Below are positions 34,737 to 43,321 of a stretch of DNA of 64,000 nt, piece by piece. The position numbers and the translations under genes were made by a program. Below the pieces are notes generated by a model. That model saw only the letters and a program-made list of their open reading frames with translations. It did no database searches and was not told the origin of the DNA. Each line of letters starts with the position of its first letter. Position 1 is the stretch's first letter. This DNA is from Streptomyces sp. Ru72 (GTDB taxonomy: Bacteria > Actinomycetota > Actinomycetes > Streptomycetales > Streptomycetaceae), in NCBI RefSeq assembly GCF_002920635.1, contig NZ_PQSR01000022.1, positions 26,961 to 90,960 of the forward strand, written 5' to 3'.

Positions 34737-35519
34737 CTAGGGGTGCCGGCTGCTGACGGCGACGACCTCGCCGGTCATGTAGGAGGAGTAGCCGGACGCC
34801 AGGAAGACGATCACGTTGGCCACCTCCCACGGCTCGGCGTGCCGCCCGAACGCCTCGCTCGCGGTCAGCTCCTGAAGCAGTTCGGGAGTCGTGACCTTCA
34901 CCAGGTGCGGATGCAGGGCGAGGCTCGGAGCGACCGCGTTGACCCGCACGCCGTACGGGGCCGCCTCCATGGCCGCGCACCGGGTCAGGGCCATCACGCC
35001 CGCCTTCGCGGCGGCGTAGTGCGCCTGTCCGGCCTGGGCGCGCCAGCCGAGCACCGAGGCGTTGTTGACGATCACCCCGCCCGTCTCCTTCATGGCGCGC
35101 AGGGCCGCCCGCAGGCACCGGAGGGTGCCGTTCAGTGTCACGTCCAGCACGCGCGACCACTGCTCGTCGGTCATGTCGACGAGCCCGGCGGTGCCACCGA
35201 GGCCGGCGTTGTTGACCACGATGTCGAGTCGGCCGTGGGTGCGGACGGCGGCGTCGAACAGGGCCCGGACCTGGGTGTCGTCGGTGACGTCGCACGACAG
35301 CGCGGTCACCGAGCCCTCGAACTCCCCGGCCAGCTCCGCCTCGTACTGCTTGAGGCGGCGCACGTGCGCGTCACTGATCAGGACGCGCGCGCCCTCCTCG
35401 AGGAACCGACGCGCGGTCGTGCCGCCGATCCCCGCACCGGCCGCCGCGGTGATCACGGCGGTCCGCCCCCGCAGCAGTCCGTGGCCGGGCACATACGCCG
35501 GGCTCTCGACGCCTGTCAT
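34737..35519 (-). CDS. ipdF: SDR family oxidoreductase, IpdF-like
   Basis: It is predicted to reduce or oxidise the ring keto/hydroxyl group of the indanedione propanoate CoA intermediate (HIP-CoA) of steroid breakdown. ATG 35519 gives 260 residues. The GHGLLRGRTAVITAAAGAGIG nucleotide-binding region has the atypical TAAAGxGIG seen in IpdF (Rv3559c). NNAGLGGTAG, the Ser in NNASVLGW, YAAAKAG and the ending YSSYMTGEVVAVS agree as well. It is the first gene of the leftward operon ipdF-kstR2-fadA6-SDR and divergent from two acyl-CoA dehydrogenase genes. Confidence 0.9.
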   Translation of the reverse strand: MTGVESPAYVPGHGLLRGRTAVITAAAGAGIGGTTARRFLEEGARVLISDAHVRRLKQYEAELAGEFEGSVTALSCDVTDDTQVRALFDAAVRTHGRLDIVVNNAGLGGTAGLVDMTDEQWSRVLDVTLNGTLRCLRAALRAMKETGGVIVNNASVLGWRAQAGQAHYAAAKAGVMALTRCAAMEAAPYGVRVNAVAPSLALHPHLVKVTTPELLQELTASEAFGRHAEPWEVANVIVFLASGYSSYMTGEVVAVSSRHP

Positions 35520-35532
35520 GGGTCCACGCTAA

Positions 35533-35552
35533 CCTACCAAACACTTGTTAGG
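35533..35552. promoter_or_regulatory. KstR2-type operator
   Basis: ACCAAACACTTGTT (35536-35549) fits the published KstR2 pattern AnCAAGnnCTTGnT at nine of ten defined positions. The wider palindrome CCTACCAAACACTTGTTAGG covers 35533-35552. It sits between the divergent ipdF and acyl-CoA dehydrogenase genes, so one site could control both directions. Confidence 0.7.
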
Positions 35553-35587
35553 GAAGATTGGCGAAGAGCGGCGGAAGGACGGCGCGC

Positions 35588-36724
35588 GTGGATCTGACCC
35601 ACTCCCCCGCGGACGAGGCCTTCCGGAACGAGGCTCGGGCCTGGCTAGCGGCGCACGTGCCCGTGACCCCGCTGCCCTCGCTGGAGACGGAGGAGGGCTT
35701 CGCGGCGCACCGGACGTGGGAGGCGGAACTGGCCGCGGACCGCTGGTCGGCGGTGTCCTGGCCGGCCGCGTACGGCGGACGGGACGCGGGGCTGGTGCGG
35801 TGGCTGATCTTCGAGGAGGAGTACTACGCGGCGGGCGCCCCGGGCCGGGTGAGCCAGAACGGGATCCATCTGCTGGCGCCCACCCTGTTCGACCACGGCA
35901 CCGAGGGGCAGCGGGCCCGGGTGCTGCCGCCGATGGCGCGCGGGGAGGTGGTCTGGGCGCAGGCGTGGTCGGAGCCGGAGGCCGGTTCGGACCTGGCCTC
36001 CCTGCGGTCCAGGGCCGTGCGCACGGACGGCGGCTGGCGCTTGAGCGGGCAGAAGACGTGGTCGTCGCGGGTGGCCTTCGCGGATCGGGCGTTCGGGTTG
36101 TTCCGCAGTGAACCGGAGGCACCGAAGCACCGGGGGCTGATCTACCTGATGTTCGACCTGCGCGCGCCCGGGGTGAGGGTCCGGCCGATCGACCGCCTCG
36201 ACGGGAAGCCGGCGTTCGCCGAGCTGTTCCTGGACGAGGTGTTCGTGCCCGACGAGGACGTGATCGGCGAGCCGGGCGAGGGCTGGCGGATCGCGATGTC
36301 GACGGCCGGCAACGAACGCGGGCTCACCCTGCGCTCCCCCGGCCGCTACCTGGCCGCCGCCGACCGGCTGGTGGAGCTGTGGCGGGAGCGCGGACGCCCG
36401 GTGCGGGCCCGGGACCGGGTGGCCGACGCGGTGATCGGCGCCCGCGCCTACCAGCTCTTCACCTACGCGGGCGCGTCCCGCTTCCTTCAGGGCGAGCCGC
36501 TGGGTCCCGAGTCCAGCATGAACAAGGTCTTCTGGTCGGAGTACGACATCGCGCTGCACGAGACGGCTCTCGACCTGCTGGGCGAGGAGGGCGAGCTGGC
36601 GGACACCGGCTGGGCGGAAGGGTACGTCTTCTCCCTCGCGGGGCCCCTCTACGCCGGCACGAACGAGATCCAGCGCGACATCATCGCCGAACGCCTGCTC
36701 GGCCTGCCGAGGGGCCGCCGATGA
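35588..36724 (+). CDS. acyl-CoA dehydrogenase, large-type subunit
   Basis: This FAD enzyme introduces an alpha-beta double bond into an acyl-CoA. GTG 35588 follows GGAAGG; a TTG at 35558 is the only alternative. The 378 residues show the ACAD motifs: N-terminal helical domain, WAQAWSEPEAGSDLAS (FAD/substrate loop), GQKTWSS, and the C-terminal AGTNEIQRDIIAERLLGLP. It resembles FadE30-type proteins of the KstR2 regulon. The next gene encodes a short ACAD, as in steroid alpha2-beta2 heterotetramers where only one subunit keeps the catalytic base. Confidence 0.9.
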   Translation: MDLTHSPADEAFRNEARAWLAAHVPVTPLPSLETEEGFAAHRTWEAELAADRWSAVSWPAAYGGRDAGLVRWLIFEEEYYAAGAPGRVSQNGIHLLAPTLFDHGTEGQRARVLPPMARGEVVWAQAWSEPEAGSDLASLRSRAVRTDGGWRLSGQKTWSSRVAFADRAFGLFRSEPEAPKHRGLIYLMFDLRAPGVRVRPIDRLDGKPAFAELFLDEVFVPDEDVIGEPGEGWRIAMSTAGNERGLTLRSPGRYLAAADRLVELWRERGRPVRARDRVADAVIGARAYQLFTYAGASRFLQGEPLGPESSMNKVFWSEYDIALHETALDLLGEEGELADTGWAEGYVFSLAGPLYAGTNEIQRDIIAERLLGLPRGRR

Positions 36725-36752
36725 TGCGCCCGCTCCCGAAAGGCCATGACTG

Positions 36753-37706
36753 ATGCGTTTCCTGCTCACCGACGAACAGCGCGCGTTCGCAGGCTCGTTG
36801 GACGCGCTGCTGACCGCTGCCGACACCCCGTCGGTCGTACGGTCCTGGGGTGCCGGCGACGCCACGGCGGGCCGGGCGCTGTGGTCCCGGATCGCGGAGA
36901 CGGGCGTCTTCGCGCTGGCGGTCCCGGAGGCGTACGAAGGGGTGGGACCGCTTCCCGTGGAACTGGTCGTGGCCTTCGTGGAGTTGGGGCGCCACGCGGT
37001 ACCGGGCCCGCTGGTGGAGACGGTGCTCGCGGCGGCCCTGCTGTCAGGGCAGCCCGAGCCCGCCGGGCGGCTGCTGCCCCCGCTGGCGTCGGGCAAGGCG
37101 CTGGCCACGGTGGGCGCACCCTACGCCCTGGACGCGGACACCGCGGACCTCGTCCTCGCTCTCAGGGACGGCCAGGTATGGCGGGCACCGGGCGCCCGGG
37201 ACATACGCCCGTCCCTGGACCCTGCCCGGCGCCTCGCCACCCCGCTCCCCGGAGGGGAACTGCTCTGCCCCGTCATCCCCCCGGACGCCGTCCTCTGGGC
37301 CCGCCTCGCCACCGCCGCCCAGGCCCTCGGCGTGGGGCTGGCCCTCCTGGACAGGACCGTCACCCATGTCGGGCGACGCGTCCAGTTCGGTGTCCCCACA
37401 GGCTCCTTCCAGGCCGTCAAACACCGGCTGACAGACGCGAAGATCGCCCTGGAGTTCGCGCGGCCGCTGCTTTTCGGAGCGGCCCTGTCCATGACGCCGG
37501 CGGACGTGGCCGCCGCCAAGGTCGCCGCTTGCGAGGCGGCGTACGCGACCGCCCGGACCGCGCTCCAACTGCACGGGGCCATCGGCTACACCGCCGAGTA
37601 CGACCTGTCCCTGTGGCTGACCAAGGCGCGTGCGCTGCGCACGGCGTGGGGTGGCCCCGCGCAGTGCCGGGCCACCGTCCTCAGCGGTGTCGACCGCGGC
37701 GCATGA
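36753..37706 (+). CDS. short acyl-CoA dehydrogenase (partner subunit)
   Basis: ATG 36753 follows GAAAGG, 28 bp after the larger subunit gene. The 317-residue protein has the ACAD fold but is divergent: FLLTDEQRAFAGSLDALL at the N-terminus, RVQFGVPTGSFQAVKHRLTD (FAD-binding arginine and helix) and LQLHGAIGYTAEYDL near the C-terminus. Short, divergent ACADs next to a full one are typical of heterotetrameric FadE pairs in actinobacterial cholesterol catabolism. It ends six bases from the convergent TerF-like gene. Confidence 0.88.
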   Translation: MRFLLTDEQRAFAGSLDALLTAADTPSVVRSWGAGDATAGRALWSRIAETGVFALAVPEAYEGVGPLPVELVVAFVELGRHAVPGPLVETVLAAALLSGQPEPAGRLLPPLASGKALATVGAPYALDADTADLVLALRDGQVWRAPGARDIRPSLDPARRLATPLPGGELLCPVIPPDAVLWARLATAAQALGVGLALLDRTVTHVGRRVQFGVPTGSFQAVKHRLTDAKIALEFARPLLFGAALSMTPADVAAAKVAACEAAYATARTALQLHGAIGYTAEYDLSLWLTKARALRTAWGGPAQCRATVLSGVDRGA

Positions 37707-37712
37707 GAACGC

Positions 37713-38432
37713 TCAGGCGACGATGCCGCGCGCCCGCGCCGCCGCGAGCCACTGCGGGAACTCGCCCACCAGACGGTCGTACAGCTCGGCGTCGGGCACG
37801 GTCCGGGGGTCCGTGCCGGCGTGGAAGAACCCGGCGTTGTCGACGACCCGCTTCCCGGGCACCGCCAGCTCGTCGAGTCTGCGCAGGAAGTCGAACTGCT
37901 TGCCGTCCGGGTCTCCGAACCCTATGAACTGCCAGAACACGGGCAGCTTGGCCGCCCTGCACAGATAGCGTTCCGCGGCGACTTTGTCGCTGGGCCCGCC
38001 GTCGGTCTGGAAGACGACGAGGGCCGGGTCCCGGGAGCCGCTGTCGAGGTAGTGGTCGATGACGGTGTCCATCGCCACGTGGTAGCCGGTTCTGCCCATG
38101 TGCCCGAGCCCGGAGACGATCCGGTCGATGCGGCCGCGGTGGTCGGCCAGGGAGATGTCGGAGACGGCGTCGACATCGGTGGAGAAGAAGACGACGGGCA
38201 CGCTTCCGTCGTCGTCGAGGTGCGCGGAGAGCCCCAGCACACGTTCGGCGAGCGCCTGCACGCTGCCGTCCTTGTAGTAGGGCCGCATGGACCCGGAGTG
38301 GTCGACCACGAGGTAGACGGCGGCCCGCTGCCCGTCGAGGCCGTGCTTGCGCAGCGAGACCCCGGCGGTCTTGTACAGGCCGACCAGCGCGGGGGCGGTC
38401 TGCTCCACCTTGGTGAGGCTGATCGCGGCCAT
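37713..38432 (-). CDS. TerF-like von Willebrand factor A domain protein
   Basis: ATG 38432 follows GAAGGGAGCCCC. The 239-residue cytoplasmic protein is essentially one vWA domain with a complete MIDAS metal site: DHSGSM (about 44-49), a Thr near VFFSTD and the Asp of FQTDGGPSD. GLGHMGRTGYH and PVFWQFIGFG match the vWA domain of tellurite/stress TerF-type proteins. No terD or terZ genes lie nearby, so the stress role is inferred only from family. Confidence 0.88.
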   Translation of the reverse strand: MAAISLTKVEQTAPALVGLYKTAGVSLRKHGLDGQRAAVYLVVDHSGSMRPYYKDGSVQALAERVLGLSAHLDDDGSVPVVFFSTDVDAVSDISLADHRGRIDRIVSGLGHMGRTGYHVAMDTVIDHYLDSGSRDPALVVFQTDGGPSDKVAAERYLCRAAKLPVFWQFIGFGDPDGKQFDFLRRLDELAVPGKRVVDNAGFFHAGTDPRTVPDAELYDRLVGEFPQWLAAARARGIVA

Positions 38433-38533
38433 GGGGCTCCCTTCGGGCGCGGGGACGGGGTGCCGAGGCTACGCCACGGCACCACCCGCCTCCCTCCGGC
38501 GTGCACTTGGGGCGTCGAGGCCCCTGAGGGGTG

Positions 38534-39589
38534 TCAGCCGCCCCACTTCTCGCGCAGTACCCGCTCGGCCGGTTTTCCGTGCGGGGAGTACGCCAGCCGC
38601 GCGGGGGTCTCCCCACTGTCCGGCCAGTCGTCCCACATCCACCAGCACACCCCGGCCCACCAGGGCAGTCCCTCGAAGGAGTCCAGCAACGCGCGGTAGG
38701 CGGCGGCCTGTTCGGCGTCCCCGGCGGTGCGGCTGACGGTCCAGGAGTACGGCGCTGTGGTCGCACCGCGTTGACTGACGTACCCCGCCTCGGTGAACAG
38801 GATCCGCCGGTTCTGCCCCTGCGCGTACGCGGCGAGCTTCGCCCTGATCGGCTCCCAGGCGCGGCGCAGCCGGGCGGCGTCGTCGGTGGGCTCCGCGGAC
38901 AGGGGCCAGTAGGCGTCGATGCCGATGAGGTCGAGTTCCTTCCAGAAGTGGATGTGCTCGTACTCGTCGTAGTTGGCGGCGTAGGTCAGCGGTCCGTCGT
39001 AGTGGGCGCGGACGGCCCGGACCACCTGTGTCCAGGCCGCGGTGTCGCCGGACACGCCGGCGAGTTCGGTACCCACGGAGAACTGCTCGGCGCCGGTGTC
39101 GGAGGCGATGTCGGCGTAGTGGGTGATGAGGACGCGGTACGCGGCGAACCAGGCGGCCCGGTCTCGGGGGCGGATCCCGGCCCGGTCGGCGTCGCCGGGC
39201 AGGTCCACATGCGGCTTGATCATGACCTTGAGGCCGGCCGCGTGCGCGCGCTCCACGATCCGCCGCAGGCTCGCGTCGCTCGCGGTCTCCTCCGTGCTGT
39301 GCGGGGTGGAGTCTGTGACGCGGTCCTGGTACCAGGTCGGGGTGAAGGTGACCCAGCGGGCGCCGGTGGCCCGGATGTCGCGCAGATACCGGTCCACGCC
39401 CGGGCTGTCGTAGTCGGTGCGGGACCACGAGGGCAGGGCGAAGCCGCGCATCGTCTCCGTCGCGGCCGTGTGGCCGGGGTGCGGGGAGTTCTTGGCCGGT
39501 CCGCCGCCCGCCGACGAGCAGCCGCTCACAGCGAGGAGGACCGCCGCCACGACGGCGACGGTCCCCCTGCCCGCGGCGGGTGCCCTCAC
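38534..39589 (-). CDS. GH113-like secreted glycoside hydrolase lipoprotein
   Basis: It is predicted to cut a beta-mannan-like or cell-made polysaccharide outside the cell. GTG 39589 overlaps the stop of the DUF2334 gene (GTGA), giving 351 residues. A signal peptide ends in the lipobox AVSGC (about 23). The (beta/alpha)8 clan A fold shows GARWVTFTPTWYQ, KVMIKPHVDL, the acid/base Glu in FSVGTELAG, IGIDAYWPLS and the nucleophile Glu in LFTEAGYVS, matching GH113. Coupled translation with the DUF2334 protein points to joint action on one polymer. Confidence 0.85.
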   Translation of the reverse strand: MRAPAAGRGTVAVVAAVLLAVSGCSSAGGGPAKNSPHPGHTAATETMRGFALPSWSRTDYDSPGVDRYLRDIRATGARWVTFTPTWYQDRVTDSTPHSTEETASDASLRRIVERAHAAGLKVMIKPHVDLPGDADRAGIRPRDRAAWFAAYRVLITHYADIASDTGAEQFSVGTELAGVSGDTAAWTQVVRAVRAHYDGPLTYAANYDEYEHIHFWKELDLIGIDAYWPLSAEPTDDAARLRRAWEPIRAKLAAYAQGQNRRILFTEAGYVSQRGATTAPYSWTVSRTAGDAEQAAAYRALLDSFEGLPWWAGVCWWMWDDWPDSGETPARLAYSPHGKPAERVLREKWGG

Positions 39590-41448
39590 AGGGACGCCGG
39601 GCTGACGAAGGTGTAGCCCAGTGCCTTGATGCCGTTGATCGTGTCCTGAAGCGGCTGGAGCGGATAGTAGGGGTGATAGAAGAAGCTCGCGAACCCGTCC
39701 CGCACGGCGAGGTTCGCCCTGGCCGAGGCGATGAGGTCGGCCGGCAGCCGCGGCGGGTGGTTGTTGTACGCGACCGGTTCGTAGTTGCCGATGTTCTCGG
39801 GCAGCACCTTGGTGCCGTACACGTCCTTCACCACGTAGGGGAAGAACTGCCCGATGAAGGTGTTCGGGTCGGACGGGGCTCCGCTCAGCGTTCCGGCGAA
39901 GTACAGCGAACGCTCCAGCCGGGCCGAGTAGGTCGCGTTGAAGACCTTGTAGTCCTTGGCCGAGGCGGCGTAGTGCGGAGTGGTCCACAGCGCAGGCTTC
40001 GGCAGGCCCGCCTTGGTGAACTCGGCCAGCGCGGCGGTGACCCGGGCCTGGGCCCAGAGGGCGGAGTCCTCGGCGACCGGGCCGTCGTAGACGACGTTGT
40101 TCGCCGCGTCCACGTGCGCCCGGTAGAACTCGAAGTCGTCACCGGTGACGCCGTTGTAGGGGTTGGCCACGTTGCCGTACTGGTGGGTGTAGCCGTGGTC
40201 CATGAGGACCGCGCCCCGGCTCAGCATGTACTTCAGGGCACCGACCACCTGCGGCCGCTGCGCGAGCGTGATCGTCTGCGGGACACCGTTGTTGTAGGTG
40301 CCGTTCGGGTCCTTGTAGACGGGGATGACGTTGATGCCGTAGGGGATGTGCTGTGAGTAGAGGTAGTCGGCCATGGCCCGCAGTTGGGCGGGGTCCGCGT
40401 CGGGGCTGATGTCCTCCAGGCGGACGATCGCGCGGTGCCGCTCGGCGGTGGCCGGCGCGAGGGCGTCGAAGAGCAGGTCCTCGAAGACGATCACGCGGTC
40501 GCTCTCGGAGACGTAGGCGAAGGGGATCTCGCCGATGTAGGTGAGATTGGACGACCGGATCGCCCAGCCGAACGTGTCGCCGTTGGAGGTGTCCAGGCCC
40601 TCGGCGAGCCGGGTGACCGCCGGATACCCCGTGCCCGTCAGCACGTTGGGGCGCAGGACTCCGCCGTCCTGCCCGGCCGGGATCTTCCGGGTGAGCGTCT
40701 GGCCCTTGTACGTCACCTGCGTCACCGTCCCGACCGAACCGCCGTCCTCGTAGTACGACGTCGTCGGGTCCCATCCGTACTTCTGGTCGAACTGAGCGGT
40801 GCCCACCGCGTTCGCCATGCCCCAGATGTTGGCGCCCACCCAGATCACGGGCTTGGTGGTGGTCGCCGCGTCCTGGTAGAAGGCGGCCGGGATCGCGTCC
40901 GGGATGTCGCCGCCGTAGTAGGTCGAGCCGATGTAGATCACGGCGGAGTACGAGTCGGCCATTCCGGCGGTGTACTGCTGGACCGGTTTGGCCGTCACGG
41001 CGCCGAAGTGGCCCGCGAGATTGGCCGCGGCCATCGCGTACAGCTCGCCCAGCCCGCCATAGGGGCCGGCGGTGTCGTAGAGCACCAGAGCGGTCGGATC
41101 AGCGGCGGCGGCGACACCGGCGGAGGACACGCGTTTCGCCGGGCGGACCACGGACGACGTGGTCGTGCGCGAGAAGGAGGCCGCGCTCGCAAGTTTGGTC
41201 CTGGTGGTCTTCTTGTGCGACCGGTCGTGGCGCGCCCTGTCGGCCGCGAGCTGGGCCTTCGCCCAACTCTTCAGATCCACGCGGCTGAGCCCGGACCTGA
41301 CGCCGCCCGCCTCACCGGCGTGCCGGTGACCCCCGGCGGCCTGGGCGCCCGCGGCCAGGAAAGTGCCGCTGAGCAGGGCTGCGACCAGCAGCAGGACGAG
41401 AGAGAATCTTGGATATCGCCGTCTCTGACGACGGATCAGTGGATTCAC
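39586..41448 (-). CDS. DUF2334 exported polysaccharide-deacetylase-like protein
   Basis: GTG 41448 follows GGGGGG. The 620-residue protein has an N-terminal export signal (SLVLLLVAALLSGTFLAAGA). An Ala/Ser linker runs to about 115, then a Rossmann-like domain (VLYDTAGPYGGLGELYA). The DUF2334 domain covers about 345-600 (IVRLEDISPDADP, YGINVIPVYKDP, LMDHGYTHQYGN), which resembles carbohydrate esterase 4 folds with an Asp/His metal site. In B. subtilis I recall a DUF2334 protein (YdaL) encoded next to a GT2 exopolysaccharide synthase, as here. Deacetylase activity is inferred. Confidence 0.88.
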   Translation of the reverse strand: MNPLIRRQRRRYPRFSLVLLLVAALLSGTFLAAGAQAAGGHRHAGEAGGVRSGLSRVDLKSWAKAQLAADRARHDRSHKKTTRTKLASAASFSRTTTSSVVRPAKRVSSAGVAAAADPTALVLYDTAGPYGGLGELYAMAAANLAGHFGAVTAKPVQQYTAGMADSYSAVIYIGSTYYGGDIPDAIPAAFYQDAATTTKPVIWVGANIWGMANAVGTAQFDQKYGWDPTTSYYEDGGSVGTVTQVTYKGQTLTRKIPAGQDGGVLRPNVLTGTGYPAVTRLAEGLDTSNGDTFGWAIRSSNLTYIGEIPFAYVSESDRVIVFEDLLFDALAPATAERHRAIVRLEDISPDADPAQLRAMADYLYSQHIPYGINVIPVYKDPNGTYNNGVPQTITLAQRPQVVGALKYMLSRGAVLMDHGYTHQYGNVANPYNGVTGDDFEFYRAHVDAANNVVYDGPVAEDSALWAQARVTAALAEFTKAGLPKPALWTTPHYAASAKDYKVFNATYSARLERSLYFAGTLSGAPSDPNTFIGQFFPYVVKDVYGTKVLPENIGNYEPVAYNNHPPRLPADLIASARANLAVRDGFASFFYHPYYPLQPLQDTINGIKALGYTFVSPASL

Positions 41449-41462
41449 GATCTACCCCCCAC

Positions 41463-41481
41463 TTTGCCAATCGTTGGCAAA
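41463..41481. promoter_or_regulatory. 19-bp palindrome TTTGCCAA-TCG-TTGGCAAA
   Basis: A perfect 8-bp inverted repeat with a 3-bp centre lies 15 bp upstream of the DUF2334 start, in the divergent region of the polysaccharide locus. It could be an operator for a LacI- or GntR-type repressor or a leader stem-loop. No regulator gene is adjacent. Confidence 0.55.
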
Positions 41482-41611
41482 AGCTTTGCTGATGAGAAGC
41501 ATCCGATTCTTTCGGGACGACGCGAAGGGTGTCAATGGGCCGAAGGGGGAATTCACCAGGGCCATGCGGCCCCATCATCGGATCGGACATGTCCTTTTTT
41601 CAAATGCTCTT

Positions 41612-41639
41612 CTGACAGGACCTCGGCGTCTGCTACGTT
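41612..41639 (+). promoter_or_regulatory. candidate promoter of GT2 operon
   Basis: CTGACA (41612-41617), a 16-bp spacer and TACGTT (41634-41639) resemble vegetative promoter elements 44 bp upstream of the small membrane-protein gene. Confidence 0.4.
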
Positions 41640-41682
41640 CACCTTCGCGCGATGGGGACGCGCACTGAAACATGGGGGGACC

Positions 41683-41907
41683 ATGTACGGAAGACCCGCT
41701 CTGGGGGCACTCCTGCCCCTGGCAGGGGCGATGGCGGCACCGGAAGCAATACCCGGCCTACCTTTGGCCAAAGCGCTACAGGCGACGGCCGGGGCCGGCT
41801 TTCTGCTCTACTGCCTGACTGCCTGTCTGATACTGCTCGCCCGGGTACGGCTGCGCCGGCGCGCACACAAGGCTCAGCTCCACCCCGGAGGCAGCCATGA
41901 TCATTGA
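41683..41907 (+). CDS. small membrane protein of the polysaccharide locus
   Basis: ATG 41683 follows GGGGGGA. The 74-residue protein has one or two hydrophobic segments (ALLPLAGAMAA, and a clear membrane helix LLYCLTACLILLARV), then a basic tail ending in GGSHDH. The gene overlaps the glycosyltransferase start by 11 bases, so the two are translationally coupled. It may be an accessory subunit of the synthase. I do not recognise a family. Confidence 0.75.
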   Translation: MYGRPALGALLPLAGAMAAPEAIPGLPLAKALQATAGAGFLLYCLTACLILLARVRLRRRAHKAQLHPGGSHDH

Positions 41908-43141
41908 GCTGCTCCTCTGGTCGAGCATCATCCTGATCGCGATGGCCGGCTGTTACAACACGGGTCTGTTTCTTCTCTCGCGCCGCAGAATCAGGCGCTC
42001 TCGAGTCGAACGAAGAGAACGCTTCTACGTATTTCTGCTGGCATGCCTGAACGAGGAAAAAGTCCTTTCCGAAAGTCTGGCCCGCATTACCGCGCTGCCC
42101 GCCCGTAATTTCATGGCACTGGTGATAGACGACGGCTCGGACGACCGCACCGGCGACATCGCGCTGGCCGCGGACCCCTCCCGGGTGACGCTGCACCGGC
42201 GCACCCTGCCGAACGCACGCCGGGGCAAGGGTGCCGCCCTGAACGACGGGGTGCGTCATCTGAAGGAGTCCGGTCTCCTCGACGGTCGCGACGCTGACGA
42301 CGTGATCCTCTGTGTGGTCGACGCGGACGGCCGCCTCGACTCCCACATCGTGCAGTCCGTGGACCCCTACTTCGACGATCCCCGGACGGGCGCGGTTCAG
42401 GTCTGCGTCCGTATGTACAACCGGCGCCAGGGACTGCTGGCCCGTATGCAGGACATGGAGTTCGTCGTCTACGGCGACGTGTTCCAGAGCGCGCGCCGCT
42501 TCATCGGCAGCGTGGGCATGGGGGGCAACGGGCAGTTCATGCGGCTCTCGGCGCTCGACACCCTGGGCGGCGACGGCCCGTGGAGCGACAGCCTCACCGA
42601 GGACCTCGACCTCGGGGTGCGGCTGATCGCCAAGGGCTGGACCAACCAGCACTGCACGACGGCGGCGGTCTCCCAGCAGGCCGTGCTCAGCCTTCCGCGG
42701 CTGGTCCGCCAGCGATCCCGCTGGTTCCAGGGTCATCTGCAGTCGGGTGGCCTCGTCCCGCTCATCCTGCGGGACGTACCGACCCGGGCGGCGCTCGACC
42801 TGCTGTACCACCTCTCCAGCCCGGTGCTGATCCTGCTGACCTCGCTGCTGCCGCTGTCCTTCCTCGTCGCCCTGGGCGCCACCACCGTGGCCTCCGTCCA
42901 GGCGGGACACTCGCTGGTGTCGCCCATGTGGCTGCTCGGCCCGTATCTGCTCTCGTTCACGGCCGCCTACGCCTACGGCTTCGTGTACGCCAAACGTGAG
43001 CGGGACCTCGGCCTGGTGCGCTCGGTCCTGCTCGCCCACGTCTTCGTCCTCTACGGATACATCTGGTTCGCCGCCGGTTGGTGGGGCTTCTGGCGGATGC
43101 TCACCGGAAAGCAGACCTGGCTGAAGACGGCGCGCACCTGA
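41897..43141 (+). CDS. processive family 2 glycosyltransferase, membrane-bound
   Basis: It is predicted to polymerise a nucleotide-sugar and extrude the glycan. ATG 41897 overlaps the small membrane-protein gene. The 414 residues contain one N-terminal membrane helix, a GT-A domain with VIDDGSDDRT, VVDADGR (DxD), SLTEDLDLG (TED catalytic base) and QRSRWFQGH (the Q..RW product-binding motif of cellulose, chitin and hyaluronan synthases), then about four membrane helices. The polymer is unknown. The downstream UDP-GlcNAc epimerase suggests an amino sugar. Confidence 0.9.
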   Translation: MIIELLLWSSIILIAMAGCYNTGLFLLSRRRIRRSRVERRERFYVFLLACLNEEKVLSESLARITALPARNFMALVIDDGSDDRTGDIALAADPSRVTLHRRTLPNARRGKGAALNDGVRHLKESGLLDGRDADDVILCVVDADGRLDSHIVQSVDPYFDDPRTGAVQVCVRMYNRRQGLLARMQDMEFVVYGDVFQSARRFIGSVGMGGNGQFMRLSALDTLGGDGPWSDSLTEDLDLGVRLIAKGWTNQHCTTAAVSQQAVLSLPRLVRQRSRWFQGHLQSGGLVPLILRDVPTRAALDLLYHLSSPVLILLTSLLPLSFLVALGATTVASVQAGHSLVSPMWLLGPYLLSFTAAYAYGFVYAKRERDLGLVRSVLLAHVFVLYGYIWFAAGWWGFWRMLTGKQTWLKTART

Positions 43142-43180
43142 GGAACGTGCGCGTTTGAGGTGAGTACATCGGCGCCAGTC

Positions 43181-43262
43181 CGCATCTCTCATCTCGCGTC
43201 TCTCATCTCGCGCCCGCTCATCTCTCCTCTCTGACTCGCATCTCTCATCTCTTCTCTCATCA
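43181..43262. repeat. CT-rich repeat of TCTCATCTC units
   Basis: The intergenic stretch before wecB is nearly pure pyrimidine on the plus strand and repeats CATCTCTCATCTC and TCTCATCTCGCG several times with small changes. It is transcribed in the leader of wecB if the operon continues, and could slow or modulate transcription or translation. Confidence 0.6.
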
Positions 43263-43321
43263 CCTGGCAATTTGCACACCTTTGCGCGGCTCTGCGTCCG
43301 CGCATGCCCAAGGGGGGCTCC

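Noticed and set aside
37713..38432. Tellurite resistance (ter) cluster
   Set aside because: Only a single TerF-like vWA gene is present; no terD, terB or terZ homologues lie nearby.
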